Positions 1 through 5,983 of a stretch of DNA of 7,656 nt are shown here, piece after piece. Source of the DNA: Gammaproteobacteria bacterium (GTDB taxonomy: Bacteria; Pseudomonadota; Gammaproteobacteria; SZUA-229). The stretch spans positions 1 through 7,656 of the forward strand of contig WTCC01000017.1 of NCBI GenBank assembly GCA_013138755.1, written 5' to 3'. The position numbers and the translations under genes are program-made. Position 1 is the first letter of the stretch; the number at the start of each line of letters is the position of its first letter. The notes beneath the pieces are model-generated. The model did not search any database. It was not told the origin of the DNA and saw only the letters and a list, made by a program, of their open reading frames with translations.

Positions 1-831
1 GTTAATCATTACGCCTGCATATAAAAAGCCACTAAAGTCGTTGCCTTCATCACTCATACCTTTAACGGTTGGTTCGATCACTAGCTGCATGATGCGATCG
101 TGCATTTCGGCAGTGACCACAGGTGCAGGCGAGTAGGCACCCATGCCGCCAGTATTGGGGCCTCTGTCACCGTTATCTCGGGCTTTGTGATCTTGTGAGC
201 TTGCCATCGGTAGAATATTTTTACCGTCTACCATGCAGATGAAGCTGGCTTCCTCGCCATAGAGAAACTCTTCGATGACGACACGTGCGCCGGCATCTCC
301 AAATTTGTTGCCGGCCAGCATATCTTTCACGGCAGCAACTGCTTCATCATTGGTTTGCGCGAGGATGACACCTTTGCCCGCAGCTAAACCATCAGCTTTG
401 ATAACAATCGGTGCGCCTTTCTCTTCGATATAAGCAACCGCAGGCTCGATTTCTGTGAAATTACCGTAAAACGCGGTTGGGATTTTGTGACGTTCGAGAA
501 AATCTTTAGTGAATGCTTTTGAACCTTCGAGTTGTGCTGCAGCTTTTGTCGGGCCAAATATTTTTAAGCCATTTTCAGTGAAGACATCAACGATGCCTTC
601 GACCAATGCCGCTTCGGGACCGACAATGGTTAAATCGATCTGGTTGTTTTTAGCGTAGTCTAACAACGCAGGGATATCTTCTGCGCCGATGGCAACGTTT
701 TCGATGTTTTTTTCCAGTGCAGTCCCGGCATTACCGGGCGCAACGATGACTTGATTAACTAATGGGGACTGTGCAGCTTTCCAGGCAAGTGCATGTTCTC
801 TGCCGCCACTACCAATAACGAGTATTTTCAT
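1..831 (-). CDS. purD: Phosphoribosylamine-glycine ligase (GAR synthetase), C-terminus beyond window
   Basis: PurD joins 5-phosphoribosylamine and glycine using ATP, the second step of de novo purine synthesis, in the cytoplasm. The reading frame is open from the ATG at 831 (read leftward) to the window edge and gives 277 of the roughly 430 residues usual for the family. Visible landmarks are the N-terminal Rossmann-like start MKILVIGSGGREHA (1-14), GNAGT (33-37), VGPEAALVEGI (70-80), the ATP-grasp lysine and glycine-rich segment KADGLAAGKG (145-154), EEFLYGEEASF (187-197) and the long conserved stretch from SQDHKA to GAYSPAP (212-237). The last residues seen, GFLYAGVMIN, lie inside the ATP-grasp domain. 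No good Shine-Dalgarno sequence precedes the start, but the MKILVIGSGG start is standard for the family. The 104-base gap to the upstream gene suggests its own promoter, although I could not pick out a convincing one. It is an ordinary housekeeping neighbour, probably unrelated in function to the oxidase genes. Confidence 0.97.
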   Translation of the reverse strand, partial: MKILVIGSGGREHALAWKAAQSPLVNQVIVAPGNAGTALEKNIENVAIGAEDIPALLDYAKNNQIDLTIVGPEAALVEGIVDVFTENGLKIFGPTKAAAQLEGSKAFTKDFLERHKIPTAFYGNFTEIEPAVAYIEEKGAPIVIKADGLAAGKGVILAQTNDEAVAAVKDMLAGNKFGDAGARVVIEEFLYGEEASFICMVDGKNILPMASSQDHKARDNGDRGPNTGGMGAYSPAPVVTAEMHDRIMQLVIEPTVKGMSDEGNDFSGFLYAGVMIN

Positions 832-935
832 AATGCAGTTTTAGTTTGGGATGAGTTTGTTTTTTTAACGGGTTGAATAAAACGCGCCATTTTACACTAA
901 AGACGAAGGGTTTTTGTCGACGGATTACTCTGCGG

Positions 936-1490
936 CTAGTGGCAACTATAAAAATATGACCACTCGGTTGTGCATATCTGATTTAGCTCATCGAGCAGGG
1001 TCTGTTGCGGAATGGCTTCTTTTGGAAATATGTCTGTAATTTCGATGAATACACGCGCATAACCAGCCATTTTTCGCCAGTTAAATTCACCGATATCAGA
1101 GGTGGTGTTACAGAGCTTGCAGTTAATGGTTTCTTCAGTTGTATCGCTCGTCCAGTCTTTTACAGGTTTGCTGCAATTTGGACAGTGTGGTGCCCGTGCC
1201 TGTATTTGGCTGACAACTAATTTAGCTCTGTCATAGTAATGTATTTTTACATGGCAAAAACTATTGCTGGCTTCACCAGGTTCGAATTGCACTGTGGGAG
1301 AACATCCCATATAGCTAATGTGATCAAAATATCGCTTACCGGTAAAAAAAGCGTCATTTTGATTTGATATTTCTTTAGCAATTAGGCCGATTTCCTCTAA
1401 TTGCGAAATAAACTGTGAGTTGTCTCCTATGGTGAAGTTGCTTTGAGTAGGAGATAAAAATAACGAACAGCTGGGCGTTGATGTGCTCAT
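936..1490 (-). CDS. Uncharacterised zinc-ribbon-like protein, third gene of the ccoI-ccoS operon
   Basis: I do not recognise this 184-residue protein and give it no function. It has no signal peptide or membrane segment and looks cytoplasmic. Residues 103-127 hold CPNC and CKLC, spaced as in a zinc ribbon (C103, C106, C124, C127). Other conserved-looking parts are YFDHISYMGCSP (54-65), QFEPGE (68-73), CHVKIHYYDRAKL (79-91), FNWRKMAGYARVFIEI (136-151) and a cysteine-containing tail ending WSYFYSCH. The frame stays open upstream to an ATG at 1592, but that extension lies inside ccoS in another frame. I chose the ATG at 1490, which comes 4 bases after the ccoS stop and implies translational coupling; only a weak GAAG stands before it. 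The neighbours suggest, without proving, a link to cbb3 oxidase assembly or metal handling. No clear terminator follows before purD. Confidence 0.8.
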   Translation of the reverse strand: MSTSTPSCSLFLSPTQSNFTIGDNSQFISQLEEIGLIAKEISNQNDAFFTGKRYFDHISYMGCSPTVQFEPGEASNSFCHVKIHYYDRAKLVVSQIQARAPHCPNCSKPVKDWTSDTTEETINCKLCNTTSDIGEFNWRKMAGYARVFIEITDIFPKEAIPQQTLLDELNQICTTEWSYFYSCH

Positions 1491-1494
1491 TGCT

Positions 1495-1686
1495 TCATTT
1501 ATTAATGTTTTTATCGGCAGTATTATCCGCATCTGTTTTTTCGTTAATATCGTCATCCATAAGGATGCGATGTGCAGGGCCCTCCAGGTCATCGAACTGA
1601 TCTGATTTTACTGCCCAGAAAAACACGCCGATGATTATGATCACAATGACCAAAGCGATGGGAAGTAGTAAGTAAATAATGTCCAT
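1495..1686 (-). CDS. ccoS: CcoS, small membrane protein for cbb3 oxidase cofactor insertion
   Basis: CcoS is needed for cbb3 oxidase maturation; in Rhodobacter capsulatus its loss leaves the oxidase without its haem and copper cofactors. This 63-residue protein has the family form: a single hydrophobic helix at residues 4-24 followed by the signature FFWAVKSDQFDDLEGPAHRI (22-41) and an acidic MDDD. The hydrophilic tail after residue 46 is rich in Asp, Asn and Lys and is variable in the family. It begins 31 bases after the ccoI stop, and its TGA (1497-1495) is 4 bases before the next start, so all three genes read as one operon. No strong Shine-Dalgarno sequence is visible before the ATG, so translation may depend partly on coupling to ccoI. 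The identification is firm despite the small size because the WAVKSDQFDDLEGPA block is highly diagnostic. Confidence 0.96.
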   Translation of the reverse strand: MDIIYLLLPIALVIVIIIIGVFFWAVKSDQFDDLEGPAHRILMDDDINEKTDADNTADKNINK

Positions 1687-1717
1687 GGATTTTAGTGTGT
1701 GAATAAATTACAGAGTC

Positions 1718-4192
1718 TTATTTTAATTGCATTCTGTTAAGGCGCATAGCGTTTAATACCACCACCAGTGAACTTGCTGACATGCCGATGGCTGCAAGCC
1801 ATGGCTCGACATGGCCTGTGGCGGCTGCGGGAATGGCAACGACATTATAGAGTAAAGCCCAGCTCAAATTCTGCTTTATGATACGTAGGGTTTTAGTTGC
1901 AATCTGATAGCCATGAAAAATGTGTTCGATGTTATTGCTGATCAAAATCATATCTGCCGTGGCGGCGGCAAGTTGTGTGCCTTTACCCATGGCGATCGAA
2001 AGGTCTGCGCCGGCTAAAACAGGTGCATCATTCACGCCATCACCCGTCATGACGACGACGGCTCCTTGTTGTTGTAACGTTGTTACCTCGGTTAATTTGT
2101 CTTTTGGTCTTAAGTTGCCAAGAAAATGTTTTATGCCAAGTTGCTTGCTTATGCTGCTGGTATTTTCGATCCTGTCACCGCTCATCAGATGAGTTTTTTT
2201 ATGTGCGTGATGTAATTGTTCTATCAGTGATTTGGCTTCATCTCTAATATTGTCTGACAAGGTAAAAATAGCTATACATTGTTGTTTGTTGGCTAGATAA
2301 ATATTGCTTGTGTCATCTGAGTGGTCATAGTTAATGTCGCAAGTTGTGTCGCAGTGATGCTGGATAAAATCGCTATTGCCAATAAACCATTCTGTGGCGT
2401 CGATGCAGCCTCTGATACCCTGGCCTGTTGTATGGTTGAGGTCTTTTATAGTTATTAGTGGTTGTTGATTGGCCGTTAACAGTGCTTTAGCAATGGGGTG
2501 TTCGGAATTCGCTTCGAGTGAGGCCGCTACGTTGAGCGCATATTGTTTATCAATTGCATCGTCGTTATCAGCCAATAATACTTTTACCAGTTCGATTTTA
2601 CCTTCGGTGAGTGTGCCAGTCTTATCAAAAACAAAATCTGTCGCATGAGCGAGTGTTTCAAGTGCATGTGCGCGTTTGGGCAGTAAACCAATCTTTGCCA
2701 ATTGGCCACTGGCCGCCGTGATGGCTGCAGGTGTGGCTAATGAAAGTGCGCAAGGGCAGCTGACCACGAGTGTTGCGATGGTGATCTCCAGCCATTGACT
2801 GGCATCGGTGTTGTACCAGTAGTAGGCAACGATTGCTGATACAGTTAATAAAATACTGACGAACCAGCTAGCAATCTTATCGGCGAGTTTTGCGATTGCT
2901 GGTTTGGTGTGTTGCGCTTCATCGATCAGTCGTTGTATCGACGAAAGCACGGAGTCTTGTCCTAATTTGCTGACTTGTATAACGAGCGGGTTTTCTGTAT
3001 TTGTGCTGCTGCCAATAACGTCATCATTGATTCCTTTGGTGACGGGCAGGCTTTCACCAGTGATTAGTGACTCGTTAATTCCAGAGATGCCATGAACAAT
3101 TCTTCCGTCTGCAGGTATGATTTCGCCCGGTCGTACCAGTAGGTAGTCACCTACGTTCAGTTCTGTTACCGAGAGGCTCTGCTGATATTTAATCGCACTG
3201 GATTGATTGTCATGATAGTCGATCAGTTTCGTTGCGACAGCAGGCTTTAAATTTAATAGTGCTTCAGTCGCTTCAGAAGTTTGTTTTCTAGTGCTCATTT
3301 CAAAGAAGCGGGCACTTAATAGAAAGAAAGTAAACATGGCGATAGAATCGAAATATACGTCGCCAGAGCCGGTTATCGTATTCATCAAGCTCGCACTGAA
3401 TGCGATAGCGATACCGAGAGAAATGGGTACATCCATGCCGATACGCTTATTGGTGAGGTCACGATAGGCGGCTTTAAAAAATACGCTGGATGCATACAGT
3501 AAAATCGGGATAGTTAGAGCCAGGCTTATCCAGCGGAAACTCTGTTTGAATGCTTCATCGATTCCCCACCAGCTGCCAGTATACATAGCAACGGCAAAAA
3601 TCATTATCTGCATACCCAGTAAGCCAGATAGCCCTAATCGTTTTATCTGTTGTTTACGTTCTTTTTCCAGGATACGCTGGTGTTGTTCTGGGTCGTAAGG
3701 ATGAGCCAGATAGCCGATACGAGATATCGATTCGAGAATTTCGCTGAGTTGGATTTTACTATTATCCCAACGAACGCGAGCGCGATGATTGCTATAATTG
3801 ATATCGGCGTTTAAAACGCCGTCGAGAGAGTTCAGGTGTTTTTCATTTAGCCAGACACAGGCAGCACAGGTGATGCCCTCTAAGATAAGTGAAACCTCTA
3901 AGATATTTGCGCTATCGGTCTCATTAACAAATTTTTTCTGGATGGAAGGGGTGTCATAAGCTTTTAGCTGTTGTAAAAATTCTGGTACCAGTTCATCCGG
4001 TTTTTCTGGTGTGCTGGTGCGGTACTTGTAAAAATCATCCATGCCGCTGTTAATAATTGCCTGTGCGACGGCTTCGCATCCATGGCAGCACATGGGCTTC
4101 TTTTCGCCTTGATAGAGTACGTAGATATCAAGATTTTTGGCAACAGGTAGGCCGCAATGGAAGCAAATAGTAGGTGATAAGCTTTCGATCAT
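1718..4192 (-). CDS. ccoI: CcoI (FixI-type) copper-translocating P1B ATPase for cbb3 oxidase assembly
   Basis: CcoI is an inner-membrane P-type ATPase that exports Cu(I) from the cytoplasm for delivery to the CuB site of cbb3 oxidase. The 824 residues are full length. In order: an N-terminal metal-binding segment with C10-x2-C13 and C35-C36-x2-C39 typical of FixI/CcoI; a heavy-metal-associated domain with GITCAAC (C109, C112); membrane helices at about 189-207, 219-239, 251-272 and 278-297; the actuator TGES (378-381); helices at about 439-460 and 468-492 with the CPC metal site (479-481); the phosphorylated Asp523 in DKTGTLT; SEHP (563-566); GDGVNDAP (717-724); and two last helices. YN (782-783) and MSASS (804-808) in the last helices are the Cu(I)-type P1B-1 signature. 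An unusual HHCxxxC (612-618) lies in the nucleotide-binding domain. The gene heads the operon with ccoS and diverges from fnr. A weak AAGAAAA ribosome site precedes the ATG. Confidence 0.98.
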   Translation of the reverse strand: MIESLSPTICFHCGLPVAKNLDIYVLYQGEKKPMCCHGCEAVAQAIINSGMDDFYKYRTSTPEKPDELVPEFLQQLKAYDTPSIQKKFVNETDSANILEVSLILEGITCAACVWLNEKHLNSLDGVLNADINYSNHRARVRWDNSKIQLSEILESISRIGYLAHPYDPEQHQRILEKERKQQIKRLGLSGLLGMQIMIFAVAMYTGSWWGIDEAFKQSFRWISLALTIPILLYASSVFFKAAYRDLTNKRIGMDVPISLGIAIAFSASLMNTITGSGDVYFDSIAMFTFFLLSARFFEMSTRKQTSEATEALLNLKPAVATKLIDYHDNQSSAIKYQQSLSVTELNVGDYLLVRPGEIIPADGRIVHGISGINESLITGESLPVTKGINDDVIGSSTNTENPLVIQVSKLGQDSVLSSIQRLIDEAQHTKPAIAKLADKIASWFVSILLTVSAIVAYYWYNTDASQWLEITIATLVVSCPCALSLATPAAITAASGQLAKIGLLPKRAHALETLAHATDFVFDKTGTLTEGKIELVKVLLADNDDAIDKQYALNVAASLEANSEHPIAKALLTANQQPLITIKDLNHTTGQGIRGCIDATEWFIGNSDFIQHHCDTTCDINYDHSDDTSNIYLANKQQCIAIFTLSDNIRDEAKSLIEQLHHAHKKTHLMSGDRIENTSSISKQLGIKHFLGNLRPKDKLTEVTTLQQQGAVVVMTGDGVNDAPVLAGADLSIAMGKGTQLAAATADMILISNNIEHIFHGYQIATKTLRIIKQNLSWALLYNVVAIPAAATGHVEPWLAAIGMSASSLVVVLNAMRLNRMQLK

Positions 4193-4305
4193 GTTTTCTT
4201 ATGGGCGTAAAGATGTTTTTTCGTCAGTAATTGCATTACTATGTACATAATCGCGTATTTCTTCATTATCGGTGAAGAGAGTTTAAGGGAAGGCAGTATC
4301 ATACT
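4193..4305. promoter_or_regulatory. Divergent ccoI / fnr intergenic promoter region with two adjacent palindromes
   Basis: This 113-base gap must carry the promoters of both ccoI (leftward) and fnr (rightward). Two dyads stand side by side: GTAAT-TGC-ATTAC at 4227-4239 and the perfect 10-base palindrome TATGTACATA at 4240-4249. A -10-like CATAAT (4246-4251) on the plus strand overlaps the second dyad; a partner -35, TCGTCA at 4221-4226, would be 19 bases away, so the promoter assignment is weak. There is no match to the FNR consensus TTGATnnnnATCAA, so autoregulation by FNR is not evident here. A purine-rich AAGGGAAGG (4285-4293) is the likely fnr ribosome site, although at 12 bases from the ATG it is rather far. 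Confidence 0.4.
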
Positions 4306-5043
4306 ATGAGCACATTAAAACACATTGATATCAATCATTTTAAAGTCCGCTGTAAAGATTGTTCGTTACGTGAACTTTGTTTTACGCATGGCATGAATGA
4401 GGAGGACCTGAATAGTATGGACGCTGTTGTCGAGCAGACCAGGCCGCTTCATAAAAGTGATTACCTGTATCGTGATGGTGACAAGGCAACGGCGATATAT
4501 GCCGTACGCTCAGGCTGTGTGAAGACAGTGACTGAAAGCGCTAACGGCGATGAGCAGATCGTTGGTTTTCATCTGGCCGGTGAGTTGTTGGGTCTGGATG
4601 GTTTTTCTGAGGGTATACACACCTGTAATGCATTAGCTTTAGAGACGTCGAGTGTCTGTGAATTACCTTTGGATCAATTGGAAGAGCTGTGTCGTATGAT
4701 GCCAGGTCTGCAAAAACAGATGCGGCGAATCATGGGTAAAGAGGTCACTGCTGAGCATAAACAGCTTTTACTGTTGGGTAAAATGAGTTCTGAGGAGCGT
4801 CTGGCGAGTTTTATACTCAGCCTTTCAGCGCGAATGCAAGAACGTAATTGGAAGGTAGATGAATTCAACCTCAGTATGCCAAGGCAGGATATTGCTAATT
4901 ACCTTGGTATGGCAGTCGAAACGGTTAGTCGTTTATTCGCTAGCTTTCAGCATGATGAAATTATTGCTGTCGATCGCAGGCATATTACTATCCGTGATAT
5001 GGACCGTTTGAAATCGATCGTTGGTGATTGTAGCGGTTCTTAG
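4306..5043 (+). CDS. fnr: FNR/Anr oxygen-sensing transcriptional regulator (CRP/FNR family)
   Basis: This cytoplasmic regulator binds an oxygen-labile [4Fe-4S] cluster; under low oxygen it dimerises and binds TTGATnnnnATCAA sites to switch on cbb3 oxidase and anaerobic genes. Its 245 residues match the usual length. The four cluster ligands are all present: C16, C19 and C25 in the N-terminal CKDCSLRELC segment, and C118 in SSVCELP, equivalent to E. coli C122. The cyclic-nucleotide-like beta-roll covers about 28-140 (YAVRSGCVK, GDEQIVGFHLAGELLG), followed by the dimerisation helix (about 138-160, KMSSEERLASFI after it). The helix-turn-helix has AVETVSRLF (203-211), with E205, S208 and R209 matching the FNR DNA-reading residues E209, S212 and R213. 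It is divergent from ccoI and upstream of the Yip1-like gene. Pseudomonads call the same protein Anr; the sequence alone does not decide the name. Confidence 0.97.
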   Translation: MSTLKHIDINHFKVRCKDCSLRELCFTHGMNEEDLNSMDAVVEQTRPLHKSDYLYRDGDKATAIYAVRSGCVKTVTESANGDEQIVGFHLAGELLGLDGFSEGIHTCNALALETSSVCELPLDQLEELCRMMPGLQKQMRRIMGKEVTAEHKQLLLLGKMSSEERLASFILSLSARMQERNWKVDEFNLSMPRQDIANYLGMAVETVSRLFASFQHDEIIAVDRRHITIRDMDRLKSIVGDCSGS

Positions 5044-5054
5044 TCTTCAAGGCA

Positions 5055-5092
5055 GTCCCTGTGCTTTGCATTGCTTTTTTCTGCGTAGGGAC
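5055..5092 (+). other. Hairpin just after fnr, possible weak terminator
   Basis: GTCCCTGTGC (5055-5064) can pair with GCGTAGGGAC (5083-5092): ten pairs in RNA, two of them G-U, closing an 18-base loop. It starts 12 bases after the fnr stop. It is not followed by a T run, the only T run (TTTTTT, 5075-5080) being inside the loop, so it is not a classical rho-independent terminator. It could stabilise the 3' end of the fnr message or slow transcription toward the next gene. Confidence 0.35.
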
Positions 5093-5125
5093 CTGACAAT
5101 ATTGCAGTCGACGGTTGGCTAAGAA

Positions 5126-5139
5126 TTGATATATGTCAT
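5126..5139 (+). promoter_or_regulatory. Candidate FNR/Anr binding site upstream of the Yip1-like gene
   Basis: TTGAT-ATAT-GTCAT has a perfect left half-site and matches the looser TTGAYnnnnRTCAA form at nine of the ten defined bases (eight of ten against strict TTGATnnnnATCAA). It is the only good match I found in any intergenic region of the window. It stands 122 bases before the start at 5262, followed by an A/T-rich tract with several possible -10 hexamers (for example TAAACT at 5161-5166, which would put the site centre close to -41). The fnr gene immediately upstream makes control by FNR plausible. The -10 element and transcription start are not firmly placed. Confidence 0.5.
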
Positions 5140-5178
5140 ATCTTTTTTTAATTTATAAAATAAACTTCCGCAACTTAT

Positions 5179-5201
5179 TTTTATTATATGAAATAATAAA
5201 A
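5179..5201. repeat. A/T-only inverted repeat in the Yip1-like gene leader
   Basis: TTTTATTA (5179-5186) and TAATAAAA (5194-5201) are perfect reverse complements separated by seven bases. Because both arms are pure A/T in a strongly A/T-rich stretch, chance is a real explanation. It may also form part of the promoter or early leader. Confidence 0.3.
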
Positions 5202-5211
5202 TACCAGTGTA

Positions 5212-5237
5212 TTATATGTGGAAATTTTCGCATATAA
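5212..5237 (+). promoter_or_regulatory. 5' leader hairpin before the Yip1-like gene
   Basis: TTATATG (5212-5218) and CATATAA (5231-5237) are exact reverse complements. In plus-strand RNA the pairing can continue inward as U5219-G5230, G5220-C5229, G5221-U5228 and A5222-U5227, giving eleven pairs closed by the tetraloop AAUU. The stem ends 11 bases before the ribosome site TGGAGA (5249-5254), which stays unpaired. It could be a message-stabilising or regulatory leader element, or an operator dyad at the DNA level. The sequence cannot tell these apart. Confidence 0.4.
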
Positions 5238-5261
5238 AGATAAAAATCTGGAGAAAAAACT

Positions 5262-5861
5262 ATGTTTTCACACTTAATCGGACTTTTATTTAATCCATCA
5301 GAACAATGGAAAAGCATTCGAGATGTGGATTGCACGATTGGTAAATGTTATTGCTCATATGTGTTTATCATGGCAGCGATTGCTCCGGTATCAGGTTATT
5401 TTGGTACGACCCGATATGGCTGGGAGATAGGTGCACGTGAAGCGGTTAAGCTTTCTCCAGATAGCGCGTTAATCATTGCTCTCGCATACTATCTAGTGAT
5501 GCTGGTCGGTGTTTTTAGTATGGGTGCAATGATTTACTGGATGGGTAAGACCTATGGCGCTGAGCAAAAACTATCCCGTTGTATTCGTTTAGCCGCATTC
5601 ACCGCGACGCCTTTATTCCTGGTTGGCTTCGTCGAATTATTCCCTATCTTATGGCTTAATTTTGTGATTGGCCTGCCTGCGTTGGCGTATTCTGTGAAGC
5701 TTTTGTATACCGGCGTTCCTATCATGATGGAAATCGATGATGATCGCGGCTTCCTGTTTTCAAGTTCGATACTTGCTGTTGGTATGGTATCGCTGGTGGT
5801 TATGATGGCGGCGATGGCGATCCTCTGGTTCAATGGCTTCGCACCACAGTTTGTGGATTGA
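5262..5861 (+). CDS. Yip1-family (YohC-like) inner-membrane protein
   Basis: This 199-residue integral membrane protein resembles E. coli YohC in length and in several blocks: an N-terminal FSHLIGLLFNPSEQW, MAAIAPVSGYFGTT (37-50), YYLVMLVGVFSMGAMIYWM (76-94), FTATPLFLVGF (113-123) and FSSSILAVGM (166-175). Five helices are expected at about 31-48, 68-93, 109-127, 129-148 and 168-192, the Yip1 (DUF1282) layout. The molecular role of bacterial Yip1 proteins is not established, and I assign none. The start is well supported by TGGAGA (5249-5254), 7 bases before the ATG. The gene lies between fnr and ccoN, behind a candidate FNR box, and may be transcribed with the oxidase genes. A cysteine cluster C24-x4-C29-x-C31 just before the first helix is worth noting, though a metal role is only a guess. 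Confidence 0.88.
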   Translation: MFSHLIGLLFNPSEQWKSIRDVDCTIGKCYCSYVFIMAAIAPVSGYFGTTRYGWEIGAREAVKLSPDSALIIALAYYLVMLVGVFSMGAMIYWMGKTYGAEQKLSRCIRLAAFTATPLFLVGFVELFPILWLNFVIGLPALAYSVKLLYTGVPIMMEIDDDRGFLFSSSILAVGMVSLVVMMAAMAILWFNGFAPQFVD

Positions 5862-5877
5862 GCTGGCAAGTTAAAAA

Positions 5878-5900
5878 TCTGTTAGTAAGGTAATAACAGA
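5878..5900. repeat. Inverted repeat between the Yip1-like gene and ccoN
   Basis: TCTGTTA (5878-5884) and TAACAGA (5894-5900) are perfect reverse complements separated by nine bases. It lies 16 bases after the stop of the Yip1-like gene and directly upstream of the putative ccoN promoter. The stem is A/T-rich and no T run follows, which speaks against a terminator. An operator or a chance dyad are the alternatives. Confidence 0.35.
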
Positions 5901-5901
5901 C

Positions 5902-5930
5902 TTTACGGCATTGAATAACTATATTCTAAT
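5902..5930 (+). promoter_or_regulatory. Putative sigma70-type promoter for ccoN
   Basis: TTTACG (5902-5907; four of six matches to TTGACA) and TCTAAT (5925-5930; five of six matches to TATAAT) are separated by 17 bases, with transcription expected to start near 5937. A second possible pair, TTGAAT (5911-5916) and TAATAT (5935-5940), overlaps it with an 18-base spacer. The A/T richness of the region makes chance matches likely, so this is tentative. There is no FNR box between 5862 and 5983. Confidence 0.3.
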
Positions 5931-5983
5931 AAGTTAATATAGATGCAAACACCCTTTTAAGTAAAGATAATCGGACCACATTT

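Noticed and set aside
902..918. Short hairpin after the zinc-ribbon gene as its terminator
   Set aside because: The pairing (GACGAA with TTTGTC) needs a G-U pair that exists only in plus-strand RNA, but the genes here run on the minus strand, and no T run follows in that direction.
886..921. purD promoter from TCGACA and TAAAAT on the minus strand
   Set aside because: The hexamers look good but are 20 bases apart, too far for a normal sigma70 promoter.
1491..1592. N-terminal extension of the zinc-ribbon protein to the ATG at 1592
   Set aside because: The extension overlaps the conserved part of ccoS in a different frame and has no family-like features; the ATG at 1490, directly after the ccoS stop, is the natural coupled start.
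1920..2192. 90-codon plus-strand open frame
   Set aside because: It is antisense to the conserved GDGVNDAP region of ccoI; a composition shadow.
4198..4227. ccoI promoter from CTGACG and CATAAG on the minus strand
   Set aside because: It would start transcription at about the ATG, leaving no leader, and both hexamers match only four of six bases.
5153..5335. 60-codon minus-strand open frame across the Yip1-like gene start
   Set aside because: It overlaps the well-supported start of the Yip1-like gene and an A/T-rich leader, and its product looks like a chance translation.
5552..5869. 105-codon minus-strand open frame
   Set aside because: It is antisense to the Yip1-like gene, with no ribosome site or recognisable domain.
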